NCBI GenBank assembly: GCA_016935435.1
Contig: JAFGQZ010000073.1
Span: 85,782 to 149,781, forward strand
Source: Bacteroidales bacterium
GTDB taxonomy: Bacteria; Bacteroidota; Bacteroidia; Bacteroidales; UBA10428
Direction: 5' to 3'
Length of the DNA stretch: 64,000 nt
Under the pieces are notes generated by a model. The model was given only the letters and a program-made list of their open reading frames with translations, was not told the DNA's origin and ran no database searches. The position numbers were made by a program, and so were the translations under genes. Shown piece after piece: positions 53,098 to 61,705 of this stretch. The first letter of the stretch is position 1. Each line of letters opens with the position of its first letter.

Positions 53098-53733
53098 TCA
53101 TAAATCCTTAAACAATCGCTTTTGAAAAACAAGTATAAGCACAACACCTATTGATATAGCCGAGTCGGCAATATTGAAAATGGGCCTGAAAAATTCAAAG
53201 TCGCGGCCGCCTAAAACAGGTATCCACCGGGGGTATGTGCCTTCGATAAGGGGGAAATAAATCCAATCAACAACACAGCCTTTAAAGGGCGCAGCATACC
53301 CTGCAAAGTTTGCCTGTGCCAGCCCGCTGTAACCAACCCAACGGCCTATTTGCGGGTCGTAAATGGTGCCCTTGTCGAATATTATTCCATAAAAAATGCT
53401 GTCGAGCAGGTTTCCGATTGCCCCGGCCAGTATCATTGATACGCACACAACCAGAAGCATTTTTGCTTTTTTTTGTATCAGGGTGCGCATATACCAGATA
53501 ATACCAATTATGGCTACCAGGCGAAAAAGGCTGAGCGCAATTTTGCCAAATTTTCCGGGTATATCAATGCCAAAAGCCATTCCGGGGTTTTCGATATAGC
53601 GTATTTTAAACCAGTCGCCAAACACAGGAATCGATTCGCCCAGGTACATATTGGTTTTCACAATAATTTTAATTACCTGATCAACAATCAATATAAGTAT
53701 TACTATAAGTGCAGCTTTAGTTGCTTTTGACAT
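53098..53733 (-). CDS. lspA: Lipoprotein signal peptidase (signal peptidase II)
   Basis: A 211-residue inner-membrane protease that removes the signal peptide of prolipoproteins. Four membrane helices are visible, and the two catalytic aspartates lie in GCVVDWIYFP and FNIADSAIS. ENPGMAFGI is the family motif. The protein is about 45 residues longer than E. coli LspA owing to an inserted loop (about 115-160), as is usual in Bacteroidota. It is the last gene of the ileS-dksA-lspA run. The window's lipoproteins (export gene at 4558, 24267) depend on it. Confidence 0.95.
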   Translation of the reverse strand: MSKATKAALIVILILIVDQVIKIIVKTNMYLGESIPVFGDWFKIRYIENPGMAFGIDIPGKFGKIALSLFRLVAIIGIIWYMRTLIQKKAKMLLVVCVSMILAGAIGNLLDSIFYGIIFDKGTIYDPQIGRWVGYSGLAQANFAGYAAPFKGCVVDWIYFPLIEGTYPRWIPVLGGRDFEFFRPIFNIADSAISIGVVLILVFQKRLFKDL

Positions 53734-53770
53734 ATTTGTGCATTAAGGTGTAAGTAATGAATGCGCAAAA

Positions 53771-53805
53771 ATAAAAAAAATGATTGGATATTCTTCCAAT
53801 CATTT
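53771..53805 (-). terminator. Hairpin between the dksA-like gene and lspA
   Basis: On the minus strand AAATGATTGGA pairs with TCCAATCATTT around the loop at 53789-53794, followed by eight T. It ends the ileS-dksA message, so lspA may rely on read-through or its own promoter. Confidence 0.75.
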
Positions 53806-53828
53806 CTAAACCAAATATTTTTCAGAAA

Positions 53829-54206
53829 TTATTTTTGTTTTTGCTTTGCTTCGATCGACAAGGTAGCATGTGGAACAGCGTAAAGCCTTTCTTTAGATAT
53901 TAATTTTCCTGTTTCGCGGCAAATGCCGTAGGTTTTGTTTTCGATACGCACCAGGGCAGCTTGTAAATGCTGGATAAACTTTTGCTGTCTTTGGGCCAGT
54001 TTTCCCGATTCTTCTTTTGAAAGTGTTGCTGCGCCTTCTTCCAAAACTTTAAAAGTAGGCGAAGTATCCTGGGTATCGTTGCTTTCGCTTTGGGTAATGG
54101 CGCTTTTCAGCAGCTCATAGTCTTTTTTTGCTTTATCGAGTTTTGTCAGAATCAATTCTTTAAATTCCGCAAGCTCTTCGTCCGAATATCTTGTCTTTTC
54201 AGCCAT
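53829..54206 (-). CDS. TraR/DksA-family protein lacking a full zinc finger
   Basis: A 125-residue protein with the coiled-coil plus C-terminal finger layout of TraR/DksA proteins, which bind RNA polymerase in its secondary channel. The C-terminal signature TYGICRETGKLISKERL and VPHATLSIEAKQ is clear. Only one Cys remains at the zinc-finger position (YGIC), while the other ligands are replaced. To my recollection this is common in Bacteroidota homologues, so it should not be read as a defect. It lies between ileS and lspA, an arrangement I recall from other Bacteroidota. Start ATG 54206. Confidence 0.88.
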   Translation of the reverse strand: MAEKTRYSDEELAEFKELILTKLDKAKKDYELLKSAITQSESNDTQDTSPTFKVLEEGAATLSKEESGKLAQRQQKFIQHLQAALVRIENKTYGICRETGKLISKERLYAVPHATLSIEAKQKQK

Positions 54207-54267
54207 GGCCGTTTTTTTAGTGTGTGTTAAATATAAAAAAAAATCTTATCAATGATACTATATGTCG

Positions 54268-57200
54268 TTAAATCTTATGAATTGAAATCGATGTTTTAAG
54301 GTTATCGTCAATTTCAACTTCTAGTGCTGTAATGTTATTGAGGTTTTCAACCCATTCAATTTTAGCAGCAAGGGTTTGTAGGCCTATATATTCTTTATGC
54401 GAATTTATTGCTTCAACAATTCCTTCGGCATGTAGTATTTTCAGGTGTATTTTGTCGGTAACTTCCAGGCCGCTGTCTTTTCTAAGGTTTTGTATGCGGT
54501 TTACCAACTCACGGGCAATGCCTTCGTGGCGAAGTTCGTCGGTAATGGTTACATCGAGGGCAACGGTAAGGCGGCCTTCGCTGGCCACAAGCCAGCCGGG
54601 TATGTCTTCCGATGTAATTTCAACATCACTGGCCAGAAGATCTATAACTTGTCCTTCGATATTTATGGAATAGCTGCCGGTAGTTTCGATTGTTGCAATA
54701 TTTTCCTGGCTAAAGCCGGTTAAGGCAACGGCTATTTGTTTCATTAGTTTGCCGTAACGGGGGCCGAGGGTTTTAAAATTGGGTTTAATTTTTTTCACCA
54801 ATATTCCGGTACCTTCTTTCAGGTATTTAATTTCTTTAACATTTACTTCGGAGAGCACAAGCGGGGCAATGGCCTGTAATTGCATTTCGAATTTATTATC
54901 GGGTACAGGAACCATTATCTTGCTGAGCGGTTGTCGTACTTTTATGTTTACTTTTCGCCTCAGCCCTAATATCATCGACGAAAGCTGTTGTGCAATTTCC
55001 ATCCGCTGTTCGAGATCTGAATCGATGAGTGCTTCGGAATATTCAGGGAAATCGGTTAAATGTACCGATGGATAGTTGTGGCGTTTTGAAACGGCGTTCA
55101 GGTCGCAGAATATTTTATCGGAATAAAACGGTGCAACAGGTGCCATGAGCATAGCTATGGTTTCCAGACAGGTATAAAGGGTTTGATAGGCCGAAATTTT
55201 ATCTTCATCGAAGGTGCCTCCCCAATAACGCTTGCGGTTCAGCCGTACATACCAGTTGCTAAGGTTTTCGGTAACAAAATCCTGTATGGCCCTTCCGGCA
55301 CGGGTTGGTTCGTAGTTTTCGTAATGTCTGCCAACTTCTTTTATAAGGGTATTTAGAAGTGATATAACCCACCTGTCGATTTCCGGCCTTTTTTCTACAG
55401 GCACTTCGGGCTGCGAATAGTCGAACCCGTCAACATTGGCATAAAGGGCAAAAAATGAGTAAGTGTTGTACAAGGTGCCGAAAAATTTACGGCGCACTTC
55501 CTCAACTCCTTCCACATCGAATTTTAGGTTGTCCCAGGGCTGGGCATTGGTAATCATGTACCAGCGCAGTGGGTCGGAACCGTATTTTTCGATTGTTTCG
55601 AACGGATCGACAGCATTGCCCAGCCGTTTCGACATTTTATTCCCGTTTTTGTCGAGCACCAGTCCGTTGCTGATAATATTTTTAAAAGCAACCGAATCGA
55701 AAAGCATGGTAGCTATGGCATGCAGGGTAAAAAACCATCCACGGGTCTGATCGACACCTTCGGCAATGAAATCGGCAGGAAATACTTTACGGAATTTTTC
55801 TTCGCTTATGGCAAAGGGGTAATGTACCTGGGCGTAAGGCATTGCACCTGAATCGAACCAAACGTCAATTAAATCGTTTTCGCGGTACATGGGCTGCCCA
55901 TTGTCCGATATCAGCACTACATTGTATTTTCCGCTTACCGGATCTTTGTCAAATGTATTGCGGTGGAGGTCAATTTTTTCGTAGTTTTCACTGGTATAAA
56001 CCCCTGGCTGAAAACCTGCATTTGCAAGCGGGTTTGTTTGCATGGCACCGGCTTTTACTGCTTTTTCGATTTCGGTAAAAAGTTCTTCGGCCGAGCCGAT
56101 GCATTTTTCTTCCGAGCCGTCGTCGGTACGCCATATTGGCAGGGGGGTGCCCCAATAGCGCGATCGGGAAAGGTTCCAGTCAACCAGGTTTTCGAGCCAC
56201 ATGCCAAACCTTCCGGTACCAGTCGATTCGGGTTTCCAGTTTATGGTTTTGTTGAGTTCGATAAGCCGGTCTTTAACAGCTGTTGTGCGAATAAACCAGG
56301 AGTCGAGCGGATAATACAAAACAGGTTTGTCGGTGCGCCAGCAATGGGGGTAGTTGTGGGTATGTTTTTCTATGCGGAATGCTTTGTTTTCTTTTTTCAG
56401 CATTACCGCAATGTCGATATCGGTTGTCGTGTCGTTTTCGGTAAGTTTTTCGTCGTAGGCATTTTTAACAAACCGGCCTGCAAATGGCTTATAGGTTTCG
56501 AGGTTTACCTGTGTGGCAATAAAAATATCGTCGAGATCTTCAAGGCGGTAAAATTTACCGGTTTTATCGACCAGTGGCGCCGATGCCCCTTCTTTGTCGG
56601 TTACCAGCAATGCAGCGAAATTATATTTTTGAGCCACCCGGTAGTCGTCGGCACCGAAGGTGGGGGCAATATGTACAATACCGGTACCGTCTTCGGTTGT
56701 TACAAAGTCGCCAAGTAAAACTTCGAAAGCTTTGCCCTTAGGCCTTACCCAGTTTATGAGCTGTTCGTATGCAATTCCTTCGAGTTGCTGGCCCGGGTAT
56801 TCACCCAGAATTTTATAGGGAATGGCCTTATCGCCCTCTTTGTAACTATTGGTTGGCAATTCGGCGTTTTTCGGGTCGAAATAGGTATTCATTAAATCTT
56901 TTGCCAGTATTACTGTTACCGGCATGCCCGTATAAGGGTTAAAGGTACGAACTTTAACATAAGTAATATTTCCGCCAACAGCTAGTGCTGTGTTCGAGGG
57001 AAGTGTCCATGGGGTGGTGGTCCATGCCAGGAAAAACACTTCGGTGTCGGTATTGTTAAACAGGAATTCCGATTTTGGGTCCCTGGCAACTTTAAACTGG
57101 GCAACGCAGGTGGTGTCTTTTACATCGCGGTAACAGCCCGGCTGGTTAAGCTCGTGCGAGCTGAGGCCTGTGCCGGCTGCGGGGGAATATGGCTGAATGG

Positions 57201-57741
57201 TATAACCTTTATATAAAAGTTTTTTCCCGTAAAGTTTTTTCAGCAGGTACCATATCGATTCGATGTACCGGTTATCGTAAGTAATGTAGGGGTCGTGCAT
57301 GTTTACCCAATATCCCATACGGCTGGTGAGTTCTTCCCATTCGCGGGTGTATTTCATAACCTCTTTACGACAGGTTTGGTTATATTCTTTTACCGATATC
57401 TTTTTACCGATATCTTCTTTAGTAATGTTCAGGCTTTTCTCTACGCCCAGTTCTACAGGCAAGCCGTGTGTGTCCCATCCTGCCTTGCGCTCTACAAGGT
57501 GCCCCTGCTGGGTTTTATATCTGCAGATAATATCTTTTATGGTACGCGAAATAACATGGTGTATGCCGGGCATTCCATTTGCCGAGGGAGGGCCTTCGTA
57601 AAAAATAAAAGCTGGTTTATCGCTTTTTTTTCGGTTTTCCAGGCTTTTCTCAAATATTTTTTCTTTCTCCCATTTTCCGGTGTATTCCTTATTAATTGCC
57701 GACAGGTCGAACTTCTTGTATTCTGCGAATTTACCGCTCAT
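54268..57741 (-). CDS. ileS: Isoleucyl-tRNA synthetase
   Basis: A 1157-residue class I synthetase that charges tRNA-Ile, with editing of valine. The HIGH-type motif is in GMPGIHHVISRT (about residues 57-68), the editing domain spans about 200-420, and the KMSKS loop reads KMSKRLGNAVDP. The length matches the long eukaryote-like or Bacteroidota form, about 200 residues more than E. coli IleS; such enzymes are typically less sensitive to mupirocin, though this is inference. A strong promoter lies upstream. Start ATG 57741. Confidence 0.97.
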   Translation of the reverse strand: MSGKFAEYKKFDLSAINKEYTGKWEKEKIFEKSLENRKKSDKPAFIFYEGPPSANGMPGIHHVISRTIKDIICRYKTQQGHLVERKAGWDTHGLPVELGVEKSLNITKEDIGKKISVKEYNQTCRKEVMKYTREWEELTSRMGYWVNMHDPYITYDNRYIESIWYLLKKLYGKKLLYKGYTIQPYSPAAGTGLSSHELNQPGCYRDVKDTTCVAQFKVARDPKSEFLFNNTDTEVFFLAWTTTPWTLPSNTALAVGGNITYVKVRTFNPYTGMPVTVILAKDLMNTYFDPKNAELPTNSYKEGDKAIPYKILGEYPGQQLEGIAYEQLINWVRPKGKAFEVLLGDFVTTEDGTGIVHIAPTFGADDYRVAQKYNFAALLVTDKEGASAPLVDKTGKFYRLEDLDDIFIATQVNLETYKPFAGRFVKNAYDEKLTENDTTTDIDIAVMLKKENKAFRIEKHTHNYPHCWRTDKPVLYYPLDSWFIRTTAVKDRLIELNKTINWKPESTGTGRFGMWLENLVDWNLSRSRYWGTPLPIWRTDDGSEEKCIGSAEELFTEIEKAVKAGAMQTNPLANAGFQPGVYTSENYEKIDLHRNTFDKDPVSGKYNVVLISDNGQPMYRENDLIDVWFDSGAMPYAQVHYPFAISEEKFRKVFPADFIAEGVDQTRGWFFTLHAIATMLFDSVAFKNIISNGLVLDKNGNKMSKRLGNAVDPFETIEKYGSDPLRWYMITNAQPWDNLKFDVEGVEEVRRKFFGTLYNTYSFFALYANVDGFDYSQPEVPVEKRPEIDRWVISLLNTLIKEVGRHYENYEPTRAGRAIQDFVTENLSNWYVRLNRKRYWGGTFDEDKISAYQTLYTCLETIAMLMAPVAPFYSDKIFCDLNAVSKRHNYPSVHLTDFPEYSEALIDSDLEQRMEIAQQLSSMILGLRRKVNIKVRQPLSKIMVPVPDNKFEMQLQAIAPLVLSEVNVKEIKYLKEGTGILVKKIKPNFKTLGPRYGKLMKQIAVALTGFSQENIATIETTGSYSINIEGQVIDLLASDVEITSEDIPGWLVASEGRLTVALDVTITDELRHEGIARELVNRIQNLRKDSGLEVTDKIHLKILHAEGIVEAINSHKEYIGLQTLAAKIEWVENLNNITALEVEIDDNLKTSISIHKI

Positions 57742-57773
57742 CGCTGTGATATTATCGTTATTAAAAAAGTGTA

Positions 57774-57804
57774 CAAAGATAGGCTTATGCCTATTAAAAA
57801 CAAA
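57774..57804 (-). promoter_or_regulatory. Promoter of ileS
   Basis: On the minus strand, TTTG (57804-57801) and TATCTTTG (57781-57774) are separated by 19 nt, the exact Bacteroidota consensus. The predicted transcript start lies about 26 nt before ATG 57741. Confidence 0.75.
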
Positions 57805-57970
57805 ATCGATAAGATTTAATTTATTGGATGAATTAAATAAAAGATTAACAGGAAGTTGAAAAGATGGCCGTTGTGTTTTCCGGAATAAAATAAATTATGG
57901 TGTGTATGGCATGTAATTTGTAAGTAATACTATAACAGTTCATCCAAAAATATACCTGATAATACAGGGC

Positions 57971-58000
57971 AAGCCCCATAAAAAATGGGGCTTCTTTTTT
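57971..58000 (+). terminator. Plus-strand intrinsic terminator without a known gene
   Basis: AAGCCCCAT (57971-57979) pairs perfectly with ATGGGGCTT (57985-57993), followed by C and six T on the plus strand. The nearest genes on both sides run on the minus strand, so this terminator belongs to no annotated transcript. It may end a small RNA that begins in the ileS upstream region. Confidence 0.65.
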
Positions 58001-58015
58001 CTGTATGTCAGCTAG

Positions 58016-59020
58016 TTATTGATAAATACCAACCAGTTTTTTTACGTGGCCCAATGTTTCATCGGCCAATGCCTGTGCCTTTTTTGCATGCTCGGCAATA
58101 AGTTTTTCAACATAAGGCCTGTTTTTGCTGAGTTCTTCCTTTCGTTGCCTGAAGGGTGCAGTTAGCTCAATTACAGCATCGGCAGCAGCATCTTTAATGT
58201 CTTTATATTTAAGTGAGCCGGCATTATAATCGTTTAAAAAGGAATTCATCTCAGCATTCTTTCCGCAGGCTTTCAGCAGGTTAAACAGGTTTTCCACCCC
58301 GGGGCTCATTTTGCCTTCGGTGTTTTCACCGGTGTCGGTAACTGCCGAGCGGATTTTTTTGCGGGTTTTTTCCGGATCTTCAAATACCCCTATATAATGC
58401 TTCTCGCCAAGGCTTTTGCTCATTTTTTTTGTTGGGTCGGCAAGCGACATTAATTTGGTTATTTCGGTATAAAGGGGCAGCGGTTCGTTAAAATATTCGC
58501 CAAACTGGTTGTTGAAACGAACAGCTATATTCCGTGTAAGTTCAAGGTGTTGTTCCTGATCTTTGCCAACAGGCACAAAATTGGCATTGTATATCAATAT
58601 GTCGGCAGCCTGCAATACAGGGTAGGTAAAGAGCCCGGCCGAAATAATATTTTTGTTCGATTTGCTTTCGAGCAAATCCGATTTGTCTTTAAACTGGGTC
58701 ATACGCGAAAGCTCGCCATACGATGTAACACAGTTGAATATCCATGAAAGTTCGGTATGCTGAGGGACCATCGACTGGATAAACAAAACAGATTTTTCAG
58801 GATCGATGCCACAGGCAAGCAATTCCATAACCATGCGCATGGTGTTTTCTCTCAGTTCTTTCGGGTTGTAGGGCATAGTCATAGCGTGCAAATCGACTAC
58901 CCCATATACACAATTGTATGTATCTTGTATGCCTACCCAATTTTTTACAGCACCAAAATAGTTCCCGAGGTGAATTTCGCCAGTAGGCTGGATACATGAT
59001 AATACACGCTTTTTATTCAT
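58016..59020 (-). CDS. trpS: Tryptophanyl-tRNA synthetase
   Basis: A 334-residue class I synthetase that charges tRNA-Trp, of normal bacterial length. The HIGH motif appears as QPTGEIHLGNYFGA (residues 11-24), the specificity segment as GKDQEQHLELTRNIA and the KMSKS loop as KKMSKSLG. A -7 promoter box lies upstream. It is transcribed alone. Identification is secure. Confidence 0.96.
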   Translation of the reverse strand: MNKKRVLSCIQPTGEIHLGNYFGAVKNWVGIQDTYNCVYGVVDLHAMTMPYNPKELRENTMRMVMELLACGIDPEKSVLFIQSMVPQHTELSWIFNCVTSYGELSRMTQFKDKSDLLESKSNKNIISAGLFTYPVLQAADILIYNANFVPVGKDQEQHLELTRNIAVRFNNQFGEYFNEPLPLYTEITKLMSLADPTKKMSKSLGEKHYIGVFEDPEKTRKKIRSAVTDTGENTEGKMSPGVENLFNLLKACGKNAEMNSFLNDYNAGSLKYKDIKDAAADAVIELTAPFRQRKEELSKNRPYVEKLIAEHAKKAQALADETLGHVKKLVGIYQ

Positions 59021-59051
59021 GATAAATATGATTGAAAAATTAACTGAGGCA

Positions 59052-59059
59052 CAAAACTA
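59052..59059 (-). promoter_or_regulatory. Candidate -7 box of trpS
   Basis: On the minus strand TAGTTTTG matches TAnnTTTG, 32 bp upstream of ATG 59020. A TTG lies 24 nt further upstream, a longer spacing than usual. Confidence 0.5.
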
Positions 59060-59227
59060 ACAAATGTTGGTGAAATTGAAAACCAATGTTGGCATGAAGC
59101 AATGTAATATTTCGGATAGAAATGATACATGCATCAATAAAATTGTATGCTTTACTGGCGTATGTCATTTTTTTTCGTTATTCAAACTTAGTAGTAGTAT
59201 GGATAACTTCAATAAAATTTACAATTC

Positions 59228-59259
59228 TTTGAAAAGCCATGAATTAAAACTTATTTTTG
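59228..59259 (+). promoter_or_regulatory. Promoter of rbfA
   Basis: TTTG (59228-59231) and TATTTTTG (59252-59259) are spaced by 20 nt, matching the Bacteroidota consensus. The predicted transcript start near 59266 fixes the rbfA start at ATG 59286. Confidence 0.75.
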
Positions 59260-59285
59260 CAGGCTGCACTTTGAAAAAAAATACT

Positions 59286-59624
59286 ATGGAAACGACACGT
59301 TTAACCCGGGTGGAAAAGCAAATACAGAAAGACCTTTCAGAAATATTTATTACACTGGGTCGCTCGCTGGCTGCAGGAAAAATGCTAACCGTAACCCGTG
59401 TAAGGTTAACACCCGACCTTGGCCTGGCCAAAGCTTATATCAGTGTTTTCCCTTCAGAAGCTTCGCAGGCTGTGGTTGACATGCTTAACGAAAATGTTTC
59501 TAAAGTACGTAATGAGCTTGGGCAACGTATCCGCCACCAGGTTCGGAAAATACCCGAACTTAAATTTTTTCTTGACGATTCGCTCGATTATATCGAAAAC
59601 ATTAACAACCTGTTAAAAGAGTAA
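59286..59624 (+). CDS. rbfA: Ribosome-binding factor A
   Basis: A 112-residue KH-fold protein that assists 30S subunit maturation by binding 16S rRNA. The N-terminus METTRLTRVEKQIQKDLS and the motif VRLTPDLGLAKAYISVFP are typical. The open frame reaches back to 59064, but the promoter at 59228-59259 and family length support ATG 59286. The next gene starts 3 bp after its stop, so the two are co-transcribed and probably translationally coupled. Confidence 0.95.
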   Translation: METTRLTRVEKQIQKDLSEIFITLGRSLAAGKMLTVTRVRLTPDLGLAKAYISVFPSEASQAVVDMLNENVSKVRNELGQRIRHQVRKIPELKFFLDDSLDYIENINNLLKE

Positions 59625-59627
59625 GCG

Positions 59628-60851
59628 TTGAACCTTCCGTTTTATATTGCAAAGCGATACATACTGGGAAAGAAATCGCACAATGCCATTAATATTGTTT
59701 CGGCAATTTCTATGGGCGGTGTGGTTTTCGGCACAATTGCCTTTGTGCTCATATTGTCGGTTTTTAATGGGTTCGACCAGCTCGTGAAAGGTATGTACAA
59801 TTCGTTTTATCCCGATATACTGGTTGTTGCCGGCAAGGGAAAAGTTTTTTCGGTTTCCGAAGATACCCTAAAACTGATAAAAGGCATTCGCGGGGTTGAC
59901 GATGTTGCACTGGTTCTGGAAGACAATGCACTGTTGGTATATAACGAAAAACAAACTGTTGGCCGGGTAAAAGGGGTAAGCGATAACTTCAGCCATATTA
60001 CAGGAATAGATTCGCTAATATGGTCGGGCGAAAACAAATTATGGCACCAGTCGATGCCCCGTGCTGTGATAGGCAGGGGACTGGCATATTCCCTCGGGGT
60101 AAACCCCGAGTTGTACCAGGCCTTAAAAATTTACGTTCCCAGGCGCAATGCAGCTTATTCTAACGATCCGAACAAATCGCTGAACAGAAAGCTTACATTG
60201 GTATCGGGAATATTTGCATCGCAACCCGACATTGATGGAAAAATATTATTGGTGCCCCTGGAATTTGCCCGGGAATTGTTTGAATATGAAGGTTTTGTTT
60301 CAGCACTGGAACTTAAGATCGATAATTCGGTTTCCGAAAAAAAGGTAATTAGCAGCCTAAAGGGTCTTCTTGGCGAAAACTTTATTGTTCAGGACAGGTT
60401 CCAGCAAAACGAACTTCTGTATAAAACCATGAAAACCGAAAAATGGGCTATTTTTCTAATTTTGGCCTTTGTGCTCATTATTTTATTGTTTAGCCTGGTT
60501 GGTTCTGTAAGCATGCTTATTATCGAAAAGAAAAAAGATATTTCTATTTTGTACAGCCTTGGGGCAAACCAAACACTGGTGAGGCGCATTTTTTACCGCG
60601 AAGGCCTTCTAATAACCATTGCCGGACTGTTTATCGGCCTTGTGCTCGGCTCTTCTTTGGCCTTGTTGCAAGAACATTTTGGCTTTATAAAACTTAACGA
60701 GGGGTTTGTTATTGATGCATATCCGGTTGTTGTTAAATGGGCCGATCTGCTTGTGGTTTCATTGTCGGTAACACTTATTGGCGTGTTTTCATCGTGGTAC
60801 CCGGTAAAACTTATGCTCCGGCAAAAGGTTGAACAAGTAAAGGAAACCTGA
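59628..60851 (+). CDS. LolC/LolE-like ABC transporter permease
   Basis: A 407-residue inner-membrane permease of the FtsX/MacB type. One helix (about 20-42) is followed by a large periplasmic domain (about 43-265), and three helices lie in the FtsX core (about 270-300, 320-345, 370-395). This is the topology of LolC and LolE, which move lipoproteins from the inner membrane toward LolA. It starts at TTG 59628, three bases after rbfA, which suggests coupled translation. The pairing rbfA-permease is, to my recollection, common in Bacteroidota. The ATPase partner is elsewhere. Confidence 0.88.
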   Translation: MNLPFYIAKRYILGKKSHNAINIVSAISMGGVVFGTIAFVLILSVFNGFDQLVKGMYNSFYPDILVVAGKGKVFSVSEDTLKLIKGIRGVDDVALVLEDNALLVYNEKQTVGRVKGVSDNFSHITGIDSLIWSGENKLWHQSMPRAVIGRGLAYSLGVNPELYQALKIYVPRRNAAYSNDPNKSLNRKLTLVSGIFASQPDIDGKILLVPLEFARELFEYEGFVSALELKIDNSVSEKKVISSLKGLLGENFIVQDRFQQNELLYKTMKTEKWAIFLILAFVLIILLFSLVGSVSMLIIEKKKDISILYSLGANQTLVRRIFYREGLLITIAGLFIGLVLGSSLALLQEHFGFIKLNEGFVIDAYPVVVKWADLLVVSLSVTLIGVFSSWYPVKLMLRQKVEQVKET

Positions 60852-61362
60852 TAATTAACATACCCGGGCAAATTGCACCCGATGACAATCGACATGCTTT
60901 ACTGATTCTCAATTATTTATTAACAATTGTTTTTATACACGCACATTATTTAAAGCACACATAATCAGGCATATACGCCATTTTGAATATTCCAATGCCT
61001 GCCTGTGCAGTTTGTACGATAATTTACCAGCGCTCATTTTTGCTTTATTTTTAAGCCATTCGGAGTTTTATGGGCAGTGTTATACAACGTAACATTACCT
61101 ATGAACAATCCGTAAATGCATTTAATAATTTGTTCGGACAAAACATGTTAGGTTATCTCACACATTTCAATGCATGCTATTTGCATGTGCTATTTTCGGG
61201 TGCGTATTTTGCCCGTAAAATCCCTGTTTTCATAAGTAAGTTTAACAATACTGTTACACAAAACATTTCCGGCGCTATACTATGTTTCAAAAACAGCCCA
61301 AAACAGTTCTATATCAGAACAGCTTACCATTATATACCTCAAAACTATAACATTTACAACTC
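60852..61362. other. Intergenic region before the secreted repeat-protein genes
   Basis: This 511-bp gap follows the permease gene. It holds only an AT-rich open frame at 61070-61366 that has neither a signal nor family features, and I judge it not to be a gene. A near -7 match (TATGTTTC, about 61279-61286) could serve the next gene. I see no terminator and no RNA gene. Confidence 0.4.
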
Positions 61363-61695
61363 ATGAAAAGAAGTATATTTATTTCATTACTGGCTATTTG
61401 CGTATTTCTGCCTTTGTTTTCACAGGTGTTGTTTGACTTTGATTTAAATATCACTACAAAAGTTAAAGATGGAAATGTTGTTGGCGATGTTCAAATTGTA
61501 CTAACAACTGGTGAGACACCTGTTAAATACATTATTATAAATGGTGGTAGAATAACTGATGAAATTTTAGTGGAATCAAAATTCACTAAAAAAGCCGATT
61601 ATAAGTTTAAAGATATCCCGGCAGGAAAATATTTGATTAAAATTGAAGATAAGCAGGGCAGGATGGCAGGTAAGGCTTTTGAAATTAGTCGATAG
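61363..61695 (+). CDS. Small secreted beta-domain protein
   Basis: A 110-residue exported protein with a signal peptide (about 1-21, end PLFSQ). The mature part (about 85 residues) is rich in beta-forming residues with DIPAGKYLIKIEDKQG near the end, a pattern found in Ig-like and SprB-type modules. It precedes the giant repeat protein gene by only 10 bp, so the two form an operon, and it may be an accessory of that adhesin. No family is recognised with certainty. Start ATG 61363. Confidence 0.65.
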   Translation: MKRSIFISLLAICVFLPLFSQVLFDFDLNITTKVKDGNVVGDVQIVLTTGETPVKYIIINGGRITDEILVESKFTKKADYKFKDIPAGKYLIKIEDKQGRMAGKAFEISR

Positions 61696-61705
61696 GATAA
61701 TTATT

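Noticed and set aside
53829..54206. Loss of the zinc finger in the TraR/DksA-like protein as a sign of decay
   Set aside because: The rest of the signature is well kept, and to my recollection Bacteroidota homologues often lack these cysteines, so it is probably the normal form.
55963..56718. 251-codon antisense frame inside ileS
   Set aside because: The ileS frame is unmistakable over its full length; the antisense frame has no family features and is a by-product of codon bias.
54268..59020. T-box type control of ileS or trpS
   Set aside because: No T-box-like leader is visible; the ileS promoter gives a leader of only about 26 nt, too short for such a structure.
61070..61366. 98-codon open frame before the small secreted protein
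   Set aside because: It overlaps the next gene's start, has no signal, motif or repeat, and its composition is that of AT-rich intergenic DNA; kept only as part of the intergenic note.
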